NCBI GenBank assembly: GCA_946222995.1
Contig: CAMIOS010000028.1
Coordinates: 1-28,993, forward strand
Direction: 5' to 3'
Source: an uncultured Enhydrobacter sp.
Lineage (GTDB): Bacteria > Pseudomonadota > Gammaproteobacteria > Pseudomonadales > Moraxellaceae
DNA length: 28,993 nucleotides
In this document: piece by piece, positions 1-6,624 of the stretch
Layout: the number at the start of each line of letters is the position of its first letter
How positions within the stretch are numbered: position 1 is the first letter of the stretch
The notes under the pieces: generated by a model
Database searches by the model: none
What the model was told of the DNA's origin: nothing
Seen by the model: only the letters and a program-made list of their open reading frames with translations
Made by a program: the position numbers and the translations under genes

Positions 1-54
1 AATATTTACCAAAATTAGTTTAGTTTTTTCTGTCGTGTGCAGAGGGCTTTTTTA

Positions 55-708
55 TCAATTTTGCCATAGAAAATTTTTTAACAATGTTTTTGCCCCTTCG
101 GTCGCGAATGATTCAGGATGATATTGTACGCCTTGAATTGGGTATTCTTTGTGGCGAATGCCCATGATTTCATCACCCGAAAGGCTCGCATCTCGCAAGT
201 TTTTATCTTGGTGTTCATCACTTGCTACGACACTAGTCACTTCTAAACAATCGGGTAAACGCTTGGCATCTACCATTAACGAGTGATAACGCATAACTTC
301 CATGCCTTGTGGTAAACCTTGATACACACCTTGCTGATCATGGCGAATGGGTGAGGTTTTACCGTGCATCGGCATACTGGCTCGCACCACGTTGCCACCA
401 AAAAAGTGGGCAATACCTTGCATGCCTAGACACACGCCTAAAAGTGGTGTGGTTTTGCCCATGTCGGTAATCACCTCACCGCATACGCCAAAATAGGTAG
501 GGTTATCAGGTGAACCAGGGCCAGGGGAGATGATAATGCGGTCAGGGTTTAATGCTTTCACGTCTTCTAAGGTAATTTCGTTGTTGCGTTTGACGGTGAC
601 GGTAAAGGGCTGACGGGTTTCGGATAGCTGTTGTGACAAGCATTCGCCAATGTATTGGTAAAGGTTAAAGGTAAAGCTGTCGTAATTATCGATGATTAAA
701 ACATTCAT
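55..708 (-). CDS. trpG: Anthranilate synthase component II (glutamine amidotransferase)
   Basis: This 217-residue class I glutamine amidotransferase subunit hydrolyses glutamine and passes ammonia to TrpE for anthranilate formation; in many bacteria one such subunit also serves PabB in folate synthesis. The N-terminus has the family opening LIIDNYDSFTFNL (residues 4-16). The oxyanion-strand motif SPGPGSP lies at 61-67, the nucleophile Cys93 in GVCLGMQ, and His197 and Glu199 in YHPES complete the triad. The length is slightly above the usual ~190 residues because of a loop around 150-182. The start codon overlaps the trpE stop as ATGA, which implies translational coupling and transcription from the trpE promoter. 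No terminator is visible in the 54 bases after the stop, so the operon may run past the window edge. A pabA role alone is possible, but the TrpR-type operator upstream favours trpG. Confidence 0.9.
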   Translation of the reverse strand: MNVLIIDNYDSFTFNLYQYIGECLSQQLSETRQPFTVTVKRNNEITLEDVKALNPDRIIISPGPGSPDNPTYFGVCGEVITDMGKTTPLLGVCLGMQGIAHFFGGNVVRASMPMHGKTSPIRHDQQGVYQGLPQGMEVMRYHSLMVDAKRLPDCLEVTSVVASDEHQDKNLRDASLSGDEIMGIRHKEYPIQGVQYHPESFATEGAKTLLKNFLWQN

Positions 709-2114
709 TTTTTATCCCCCATAAAATGACTTAACACCACTTTCATCGCTGACAATTTACGCACGATTTCTTCATATTCATCTTTAGGATTTGAGTCATA
801 CACATTCCCGCCACACGTCTGAGCATATGCTTTTTCCCCATTGACAAACAGCGAACGAATCGGAATGGCAAAAATACAATCGCCATTAAACGAAAACTGC
901 CCCAACGCCCCGCCATACGCCCCACGCCCATCAGGCTCAAGCGCATTGATAATCTTAATCGCCTCAATCTTAGGCGCACCCGACAGCGTACCTGCGGGAA
1001 AATTACTGGCAAGAGCGGTAAACATATCATGGTCGGGGTGCAAAATCCCGACAATCTCGCTTGAGATATGCTGAACGTGGGAAAAGCGTTTGATATCCAT
1101 CAGATTACGCACCTTGACCGTGCCAAACTGTGCCACTCGCCCGATGTCATTGCGGTGCAAATCGACAAGCATATTGTGTTCGGCGATTTCTTTGGGGTCG
1201 TTTAATAGCTTGCGGGCAAGTTGGCGGTCTTCAGTAATATCCTTGCCCCGCTTGGTCGTACCTGCCAGCGGAAAGGTTTCCATCTCGCCATTACGCAGAC
1301 GAAACAGTAACTCAGGCGAAGCGCCGATGATTTTTTGCTGACCGAATTTGACAAAATACATATGCGGGGACGGATTGACCGCTCGCAGTTTTTCATAAAT
1401 CGGCAAGGTATCGCCCTCGATGTGATAATGCGATTTAAAGCCGACTTCGCATTGAAAAATCAAACCTGCCTTGATGTCTTCTTTCACCTTTAACACGGTT
1501 TTGGCGTGCTCGTCTTGGGTCATGCCATCGCCCATAAAGGTCACGGTTGGGGCGGTGCGAGCGGACGTTGGCGTTTGCAGTAGGGCTTTGATTTCTTCGA
1601 TTCGGCTTTTTTGATAAGCAGTTTCATAATAAAAATAAAAAATTTCGCCCGTCATTTTATCAAGGCTTAACCCGTCAAGATACAGCCCAAATTTAAATGG
1701 CTCAAAGTCATCTGAGCCTTGCACATTGAGACTTGGCTCAAAAAAATTCACGCAGTCATAGCCCAAATAACCGACCAATCCGCCCGTATGATTGCGGGCG
1801 ATGATGTGTTGGGGCGTGATATCTCTTAGTAAATGATAAGGGTTATCGCAAGGGTATTCGGTTGTTTCGCCTGTGTCATTGTCGGTAATGGCGAGGGTGT
1901 GGCGGTCTTTGGCAAAAATAGTCTTGGCAGGGGCAAAGCCAATGGCATGATGGCGTGACATATGGCTGTCTTCGCCCAGCGATTCAAGCAAAAAGCAGGT
2001 ATCGTATTTGGCTTCGATACGTTGAAACAGTTCAAAAAAATCAATATCTTGGGCAAGTTTAATCAGATTGGGTTTACTGGCAAGTTCGATATTGGGGGGC
2101 ATTGTTTGCGTCAT
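705..2114 (-). CDS. trpE: Anthranilate synthase component I
   Basis: This chorismate-using enzyme of about 469 residues makes anthranilate, the first committed step of tryptophan synthesis, with ammonia supplied by TrpG. An LLES motif at residues 42-45 corresponds to the tryptophan feedback-binding element of TrpE. The chorismate-binding domain fills roughly 195-465, with NPSPHMYF near 247, GASPE near 264 and GTLSGAPK near 375. At 282-286 the sequence is PLAGT; PabB enzymes carry a catalytic lysine at the alanine position (PIKGT), so this is TrpE-type. The late motif reads TCGGNVYDS rather than the more usual GAGIV-type motif. ATG at 2114 is preferred; a TTG two codons upstream and an ATG at 2103 are alternatives, and none has a strong ribosome-binding site. 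The gene lies behind a promoter overlapped by a TrpR-like operator and is coupled to trpG. Confidence 0.85.
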   Translation of the reverse strand: MTQTMPPNIELASKPNLIKLAQDIDFFELFQRIEAKYDTCFLLESLGEDSHMSRHHAIGFAPAKTIFAKDRHTLAITDNDTGETTEYPCDNPYHLLRDITPQHIIARNHTGGLVGYLGYDCVNFFEPSLNVQGSDDFEPFKFGLYLDGLSLDKMTGEIFYFYYETAYQKSRIEEIKALLQTPTSARTAPTVTFMGDGMTQDEHAKTVLKVKEDIKAGLIFQCEVGFKSHYHIEGDTLPIYEKLRAVNPSPHMYFVKFGQQKIIGASPELLFRLRNGEMETFPLAGTTKRGKDITEDRQLARKLLNDPKEIAEHNMLVDLHRNDIGRVAQFGTVKVRNLMDIKRFSHVQHISSEIVGILHPDHDMFTALASNFPAGTLSGAPKIEAIKIINALEPDGRGAYGGALGQFSFNGDCIFAIPIRSLFVNGEKAYAQTCGGNVYDSNPKDEYEEIVRKLSAMKVVLSHFMGDKK

Positions 2115-2130
2115 AGTCAATACGTTTCAA

Positions 2131-2178
2131 TGTTCTAGTATGGTGATACATTGTAATCGAAAAACCTTAACCAAACAA
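2131..2178 (-). promoter_or_regulatory. trpE promoter overlapped by a TrpR-type operator
   Basis: Read on the minus strand, a -35 TTGTTT (2173-2178), a 17-base spacer and a -10 TACAAT (2150-2155) form a sigma70-type promoter. Immediately downstream, 2131-2150 reads TGTTCTAGTATGGTGATACA on the plus strand. It differs by one base from the element in front of trpR. It contains ACTAG on the minus strand, the core of the enterobacterial trp operator half-site. The element covers the expected transcription start, a normal repressor position. The leader to the ATG is only about 30 bases, too short for a leader-peptide attenuator. Confidence 0.7.
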
Positions 2179-2198
2179 GCCTTTAACCAGTCACAAGT

Positions 2199-2486
2199 TT
2201 AAAACGTTGTTTGTAAATTCGGTAATAGCGTATTGATATCATACTGATGATAGGCCTTTGCCCCCCTCGACACCGTGGCAATCCCCACGCCAAGCCGTTC
2301 AGCAATTTCGCGCTGTGGCAAGCCTTGTTGCAATAAAGCAAAAATCAAAATACGGTTGCACAACTCGCTTTGTTCTTTTTCGGTCAATAGGGCAGAGAGT
2401 AACAGGCGGATATGTGTCTCATTGGTGGGCTGACAAAGTAATGCAATCAAATAGTCATAAGCAGATTGGTTGGGCTTGGTCATCAT
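2199..2486 (-). CDS. trpR: Trp operon repressor family protein
   Basis: This 95-residue all-helical DNA-binding protein belongs to the TrpR family, the tryptophan-dependent repressors. Residues 34-52 (LTEKEQSELCNRILIFALL) match the TrpR core helices, and 56-76 hold the helix-turn-helix, with the signature LPQREIAERLGVGIATVSRG closely resembling the E. coli TrpR segment [20 protein letters not shown]. E. coli TrpR has 108 residues, so the size fits. The open frame extends upstream to 2564, but that stretch contains the promoter and operator. The start is therefore taken as the double ATG at 2483-2486, although no strong ribosome-binding site precedes it. The gene lies just upstream of trpE on the same strand and appears to be autoregulated through the same operator. 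Confidence 0.85.
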   Translation of the reverse strand: MMTKPNQSAYDYLIALLCQPTNETHIRLLLSALLTEKEQSELCNRILIFALLQQGLPQREIAERLGVGIATVSRGAKAYHQYDINTLLPNLQTTF

Positions 2487-2499
2487 CGGGATGTATTTA

Positions 2500-2547
2500 T
2501 GTTCTAGTATGATGATACAATATAGCGATAATTTAGTCGTTTGACAA
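2500..2547 (-). promoter_or_regulatory. trpR promoter overlapped by a TrpR-type operator
   Basis: On the minus strand a -35 TTGTCA (2542-2547), a 17-base spacer and a -10 TATATT (2519-2524) form a good sigma70 promoter. The plus-strand element TGTTCTAGTATGATGATACA (2500-2519) follows at once and covers the expected start site. It matches 19 of 20 bases of the element in front of trpE, with the same placement relative to the -10. This is the arrangement expected for TrpR autoregulation. Confidence 0.7.
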
Positions 2548-2557
2548 GTGGTTTGAT

Positions 2558-2586
2558 TTGCCAAACCCTGTGGTTACTTGTTAATA
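2558..2586 (+). promoter_or_regulatory. Predicted promoter of the GST-like gene
   Basis: TTGCCA (2558-2563), a 17-base spacer and TTAATA (2581-2586) form a plausible sigma70 promoter 45 bases before the ATG of the GST-like gene. It lies next to the divergent trpR promoter. The call rests on consensus match only. Confidence 0.4.
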
Positions 2587-2630
2587 TCAGCATAAACTCA
2601 CCAACATTTAACGATAACAAGGAGTGTGTT

Positions 2631-3269
2631 ATGAAACTTTATACCGCTGACTTTCCGCCCAATCCTCGCAAGGTCGAATGCTTGCTCAAAGCCAAAGACT
2701 TGGAGATCAATGACATTCATAATTTGCAAGTGATTTACCTTGATATTGCCAAAGGCGAACATAAAACGCCCGAATTCTTGGCAATCAATCCGCTCGGATT
2801 ATTGCCTGTTCTAGTACTTGATGACAATACAATATTAAACGATTCGCAAGCCATTTGTGATTATCTCGACGCTCGACTTGAGGGCAATGGCAAGCGCTTA
2901 ATGGGCTCAGACACGTTACAACAAGCACGTATCACCGCCATGACCCGCAATGCCGAGTTTCATGTGCTGTATAATGTCATGCTTGCCTTTCAGCACGGAC
3001 ACCTTGCCAGAGCGGGTAATACGCATCAAGTGGAAGGCATGGCACAAGAGAGCCTTGAGCGGGTCAAAAAAGCCTTGCCATACTTTGACGCTATTTTAGC
3101 CAATCATAAATATCTGCTCGATGACCGCATGACCTTTGCCGATATCGTGTTGTATATCGGCTTGGACTTTGGGCGAGTGATGAAACTTAGCCCAAAAGAT
3201 GCCAGTGTGGTGGGGGAGCACGTCGCCCGTTTTTATGCCATGATGAATGACAAGTTTGGTAAAAAATAA
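2631..3269 (+). CDS. Glutathione S-transferase family protein
   Basis: This cytosolic protein of 212 residues has the GST fold; the substrate cannot be told from sequence. The N-terminal thioredoxin-like domain (about 1-82) begins MKLYTADFPPNPRKVECLL. It has the cis-proline at Pro59 in GLLPVLVL and the glutathione-contacting acidic-serine pair Asp71-Ser72 in NDSQAICDYL. The all-helical C-terminal domain (about 95-212) contains the FADIVLYIGLDFGR segment, which matches the conserved N-capping region (normally T-x-A-D) of GST helix 6. The ATG at 2631 is preceded by AAGGAG (2619-2624) at ideal spacing. The frame is open further upstream to 2541, but that part overlaps the trpR promoter and is not credible. 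It appears to be a single-gene unit, divergent from trpR and convergent with panE. Confidence 0.88.
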   Translation: MKLYTADFPPNPRKVECLLKAKDLEINDIHNLQVIYLDIAKGEHKTPEFLAINPLGLLPVLVLDDNTILNDSQAICDYLDARLEGNGKRLMGSDTLQQARITAMTRNAEFHVLYNVMLAFQHGHLARAGNTHQVEGMAQESLERVKKALPYFDAILANHKYLLDDRMTFADIVLYIGLDFGRVMKLSPKDASVVGEHVARFYAMMNDKFGKK

Positions 3270-3314
3270 TCATATTTGCTCGCTTGGCGCACGCAATATG
3301 CGCAAGCGAATGCT

Positions 3315-4247
3315 TTAGCGTTTTGAATTTTTCGCCATCAATTCGCTAATGCCATGATACAGCTTATCATTGACAGGCGTGTCGATGCCATATTTGTCAC
3401 CAAGCGCTCGAATCGTCCCTGCAAATAAATCCAACTCACACGCCCGCCCTGCCTTCAAATCCTGCCGCATCGATGGCATGCCTTTGGGGTCAAGGGCATC
3501 CATAATCGCCACCCATTTATCAAAATCCGCTTCGGTCAAGTTGACGCCTTCCGCTTGGGCGACTTGCATGACTTCACGCATGGCGGCTTTAAACATCTCA
3601 CGCGGTGCGCCGTCTTGTTGCACCGTGTCAAAGGTACCTTGATACAAGGCCACTGTTTGATTCACCCCCGTGTTTAACATCAGCTTGCCCCACAATTGGC
3701 GGGGCATATCGGTACTCACCGAATGGGGAAAATTCACTTGACTAAAGATGGCATTGACTTTTTGTACTCGTTTGATTTCGTTTTTATCATCGTTCATTGC
3801 CCCAATCACTAGCTGCCCGTGGTCACGGAATATGAGCTCGTTACCATCTTTTAGCGCATCCATCTGTTGGGCGACACAATAAACTACTCGATTTTTGCCA
3901 AACTTATCAATTAATACTTGCTCACTGGCGATACCATTTAACGCTGAAACAATCAGCGTATTATCACCCAATTGGCTTTCGATGAGGGGCAAAACGTCCG
4001 TTAATTGATAAAACTTGGTACAAACAATCACCAAATCGGCAGGCGTTGTGGTATCGGCAGACGTGAGGTAATTAAGTTGCAGCGGCTTGCTGTTGACCAG
4101 TAATCCTTCGGTTTTATAACGTTCAACTCGCTTGCTATCGGCAATAATACGCAGATGTTCAAACGGCATATTGGCAGCAAGTAGGCTAGCAAATAATGCC
4201 CCCAATGCCCCAAAGCCAATGATTGAAATAATAGGGGATGTATGCAT
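3315..4247 (-). CDS. panE: 2-dehydropantoate 2-reductase
   Basis: This 310-residue ketopantoate reductase of the PanE/ApbA family reduces 2-dehydropantoate to pantoate with NADPH in pantothenate and coenzyme A synthesis. The Rossmann dinucleotide motif GFGALG is at residues 11-16. A conserved NG is at 104-105 (SALNG). The catalytic lysine is Lys188 in GKLMLNTGVN, the counterpart of E. coli Lys176. The second catalytic residue is probably Glu271 in the segment SMRQDLKAGRACELD, the counterpart of E. coli Glu256. The C-terminal helical domain is complete. An AAAGGA ribosome-binding site lies about eight bases before the ATG. The gene is divergent from bioD across an 83-base gap. Genomes can carry several PanE-like paralogues, so the exact substrate is slightly uncertain. 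Confidence 0.88.
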   Translation of the reverse strand: MHTSPIISIIGFGALGALFASLLAANMPFEHLRIIADSKRVERYKTEGLLVNSKPLQLNYLTSADTTTPADLVIVCTKFYQLTDVLPLIESQLGDNTLIVSALNGIASEQVLIDKFGKNRVVYCVAQQMDALKDGNELIFRDHGQLVIGAMNDDKNEIKRVQKVNAIFSQVNFPHSVSTDMPRQLWGKLMLNTGVNQTVALYQGTFDTVQQDGAPREMFKAAMREVMQVAQAEGVNLTEADFDKWVAIMDALDPKGMPSMRQDLKAGRACELDLFAGTIRALGDKYGIDTPVNDKLYHGISELMAKNSKR

Positions 4248-4284
4248 TGCTTATCCTTTTATTTTGCGTTGGTCATGACGGTTA

Positions 4285-4299
4285 TGCTAAAGTTTAGCA
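4285..4299. promoter_or_regulatory. 15-bp perfect palindrome between panE and bioD
   Basis: TGCTAAA-G-TTTAGCA has perfect 7-base arms around one base. It sits in the 83-base divergent gap, 32 bases before the bioD ATG, where an operator for either gene could lie. It does not resemble the BirA or BioR boxes I know. Function is unknown; the region is AT-rich, so a chance palindrome is possible. Confidence 0.3.
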
Positions 4300-4330
4300 G
4301 ATTTATACCCAATTTTTTAAAGGAAACATC

Positions 4331-5041
4331 ATGGCGTTATCTAATTTAAACAAGGTGCAATTATCGTTAACAGGGCATTATTTCGTCACAGGCACCGATA
4401 CCGAAATTGGCAAAACCACTACCACCACAGCGCTGGTGAAAAATTTAGCCAAGCAGGGCAAATCCGTGTACGCGATAAAGCCCGTTACCGCAGGGCTAGT
4501 AACGGATAACCAAGGTAACCAATACAGCGATGATGCCCAGCGAATTAACCAATTTGCCAGTATTAAACCGCCCATCTCAGCGATTGCCCCAATTCAGCTC
4601 ACCACGCCAAGCTCACCACACATTGCCGCAAACATTGATGGCGTGTCACTGAGCAAAAATCAAATTATCACGACCATACAGCATACACTACAGGATTACC
4701 CTGCCGATGTGGTGCTGATTGAAGGGGCGGGCGGGTGGTTTACCCCCATTAATGACTTTGAGACGCTTGCCGATGTGGCAATTGCTTTAAATTGCCCTGT
4801 GATTGTGGTGGTGGGTATCAAACTTGGTAGCCTAAACCATGCTGTCTTGACACTACAGGCAATTTGGCAAGCAGGCTTGACGGTAGCGAGTGTGATATTG
4901 AATCAATTGTCAGACGACACGGCCTTTTTCGATGAGCAAATAGACTGGTTAAAAAATTATATTGGCAACCAAGCCAATCAGTATCATCAACCTATGCCGC
5001 AATTATTTTGCCAAAGCTTTCAAGCTAACCAAAATATGTAA
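4331..5041 (+). CDS. bioD: Dethiobiotin synthetase
   Basis: This 236-residue ATP-dependent enzyme closes the ureido ring of dethiobiotin from 7,8-diaminopelargonate and CO2, the penultimate step of biotin synthesis. The P-loop GTDTEIGKTT spans residues 21-30 and follows the family opening YFVTGTDT. Lys50 lies in KPVTAG, the substrate-binding strand motif. EGAGGWFTP at 131-139 is the conserved motif that helps bind Mg-ATP and diaminopelargonate. VVVGIKLGSLNH (about 155-166) matches the family's GxxLGxINH segment. The ATG is preceded by AAAGGAA at good spacing. No other bio gene is in the window, so bioD is separated from bioA/F/C/B here. No obvious terminator follows. Confidence 0.93.
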   Translation: MALSNLNKVQLSLTGHYFVTGTDTEIGKTTTTTALVKNLAKQGKSVYAIKPVTAGLVTDNQGNQYSDDAQRINQFASIKPPISAIAPIQLTTPSSPHIAANIDGVSLSKNQIITTIQHTLQDYPADVVLIEGAGGWFTPINDFETLADVAIALNCPVIVVVGIKLGSLNHAVLTLQAIWQAGLTVASVILNQLSDDTAFFDEQIDWLKNYIGNQANQYHQPMPQLFCQSFQANQNM

Positions 5042-5064
5042 CAAAATATTTCTTAATGTTAAGT

Positions 5065-5108
5065 AATTTGTGACAAATTGGGTTTAAAAACATCAAACAC
5101 TTTATAAT
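5065..5108 (+). promoter_or_regulatory. Palindrome and predicted promoter before the C13 peptidase gene
   Basis: AATTTGT-G-ACAAATT (5065-5079) is a perfect 7+1+7 palindrome. Just after it, TTGGGT (5078-5083) and a perfect -10 TATAAT (5103-5108) are separated by 19 bases, so the -35 match is weak. The palindrome overlaps the -35, a position typical of an operator, but I recognise no regulator. The nearest downstream gene is the C13 peptidase. Confidence 0.35.
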
Positions 5109-5194
5109 AGCCATGCAATTACTGGTATTTTATTGGTAGATTGACAAGGCATTGACACGCTCGTTTTTATTCCATTTTGATATAAGACATTATT

Positions 5195-6577
5195 TTGCCA
5201 TCATCCTTATCGAACCTAACTTTAGCACCCCTACAAAGCTTTTCAAGAAACGTGCTTGCCAATATCCGAGCCACAGGTTATATGCTGATTGGCTCGGGCA
5301 AGGCATTTTATTGGGTCAAGCCCACCACTGGACAGTTTTTTTTATTTACCATTACCGCTTTATTAAGCAATTTTTTATTTTCTTGGCTTGCCGCTGATGA
5401 AGCGACGCATTTTAACCAACAAGGCTTGATTAGCTATATTGTCTGGCCGATGGTGATGTTGATGGCAGGCTTAATTTTGGCAAAGCGCCATCACAATGCG
5501 ATGTTGATTTTTGTACCGTCGATTTTGTGGCTGGTGGCGGACACTTTGATGGCGTTGGTGCAAAGTGGGATTCAATGGGCGGGCAAATTCGGTTGGTTAC
5601 CTGAGGTGACTTACCCATTGATTAAGCTGCTGTTTAATGTGTTGTTTGTTTGGCAGGCGTTGTCATTGTTATGGATTTTTGGCAAAAAGCTGCATTGGTC
5701 ATGGCTGGAGCGGGTGTTGATTTTGTTGGGGGCTTTTGCGGTCTTTAGCGTGTGGCAAAGCAATGTACAATCCCAGCCGATTTTTCAGTCAGACCCGATA
5801 CAGCCGATGATCACCGAAGCTGATTTTTATGCCCAGCCGATTTTATTAGACAATATGCTTGCCCAACTTGAGCCACAGCGTAGCCATATCAAAGATTGGT
5901 ACTTTCTTGGTGTTGCAGGGCATGGTGAACAAGAGGTGTTTCGCTCAGAGATAGAGCAAACCAAAGAGTATTTTGACGACCAATTTGGCACACAAGGGCG
6001 GTCGCTGGCGCTAATCAATAATGCCAATACCTTTTCACGCTTGCCCATTGCAAGCAAAACCAGTATTGATCGCGCGTTGCAAACCATTGCCAAAAAAATG
6101 GATGTAAACGAAGATGTGCTATTTTTGACCATTACCTCGCATGGGGCGGATGGTATTCTTGAGATGTCTAATCCGCCGCTTGAGCTTGAGGAGGTCGATG
6201 CCCCTTGGCTACGTCAAACCCTCGATAAATCGGGGATAAAGTGGCGAGTAATTGTGTTGTCGGCATGTTATTCAGGCTCGTTTATTGATGCGCTAAAAAC
6301 CCCCAATACCTTGATAATCACCGCTTCTGCCAAAGATAAATCTTCGTTTGGTTGTAGTAATGAAGCTGAGTGGACCTATTTTGGGCAAGCGTTTTTTGCC
6401 GAAAGTCTGCCCAAGTTTCGACATTTTTTGCCAGCATTTGAGGATGCTAAACAATCGATTGCCAAGCGGGAAAATCGAATGGGCTTTGAACCCTCTCAGC
6501 CACAGTTGGCAATCGGGGAGCAAATGCGGCTAATGTTACCCGAATTTGAAAAATCCTTGGCTAAATCAAAAACTTAA
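5195..6577 (+). CDS. Membrane-anchored C13 family (legumain/caspase-like) cysteine peptidase
   Basis: This protein of up to 460 residues has two parts. Residues about 47-187 contain five hydrophobic stretches (near 47-66, 79-97, 102-123, 139-162 and 171-187), so it is an inner-membrane protein. Residues about 205-455 form a clan CD peptidase domain: the catalytic His316 is in TITSHGADG and Cys358 in VIVLSACYSGSF, each after a hydrophobic strand as in legumain and caspase folds. The natural substrate is unknown. The frame has no ATG before residue 30. The start is either TTG at 5195 or ATG at 5282, the latter with a weak AGG upstream. I keep the longer form because NVLANIRATGYMLIG reads like the conserved pre-membrane segment of such proteins. 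It is convergent with the glycosyltransferase gene and appears to be a single-gene unit. Confidence 0.8.
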   Translation: MPSSLSNLTLAPLQSFSRNVLANIRATGYMLIGSGKAFYWVKPTTGQFFLFTITALLSNFLFSWLAADEATHFNQQGLISYIVWPMVMLMAGLILAKRHHNAMLIFVPSILWLVADTLMALVQSGIQWAGKFGWLPEVTYPLIKLLFNVLFVWQALSLLWIFGKKLHWSWLERVLILLGAFAVFSVWQSNVQSQPIFQSDPIQPMITEADFYAQPILLDNMLAQLEPQRSHIKDWYFLGVAGHGEQEVFRSEIEQTKEYFDDQFGTQGRSLALINNANTFSRLPIASKTSIDRALQTIAKKMDVNEDVLFLTITSHGADGILEMSNPPLELEEVDAPWLRQTLDKSGIKWRVIVLSACYSGSFIDALKTPNTLIITASAKDKSSFGCSNEAEWTYFGQAFFAESLPKFRHFLPAFEDAKQSIAKRENRMGFEPSQPQLAIGEQMRLMLPEFEKSLAKSKT

Positions 6578-6624
6578 TGATAGCGCAAACAGTTAATACA
6601 GTTATTTATCTAACCGGTATGAAT

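Noticed and set aside
743..2056. Several long open frames on both strands inside trpE (743-1054, 841-1074, 1090-1341, 1202-1396, 1826-2056)
   Set aside because: They lack family features and ribosome-binding sites and lie in other frames of a clearly coding trpE.
2487..2564. N-terminal extension of TrpR
   Set aside because: The segment holds the promoter and operator of trpR, and the TrpR similarity begins after the double ATG at 2486.
5152..5397. 81-codon frame overlapping the C13 peptidase start
   Set aside because: It is in another frame over the first membrane span of the peptidase and shows no own motif or ribosome-binding site.
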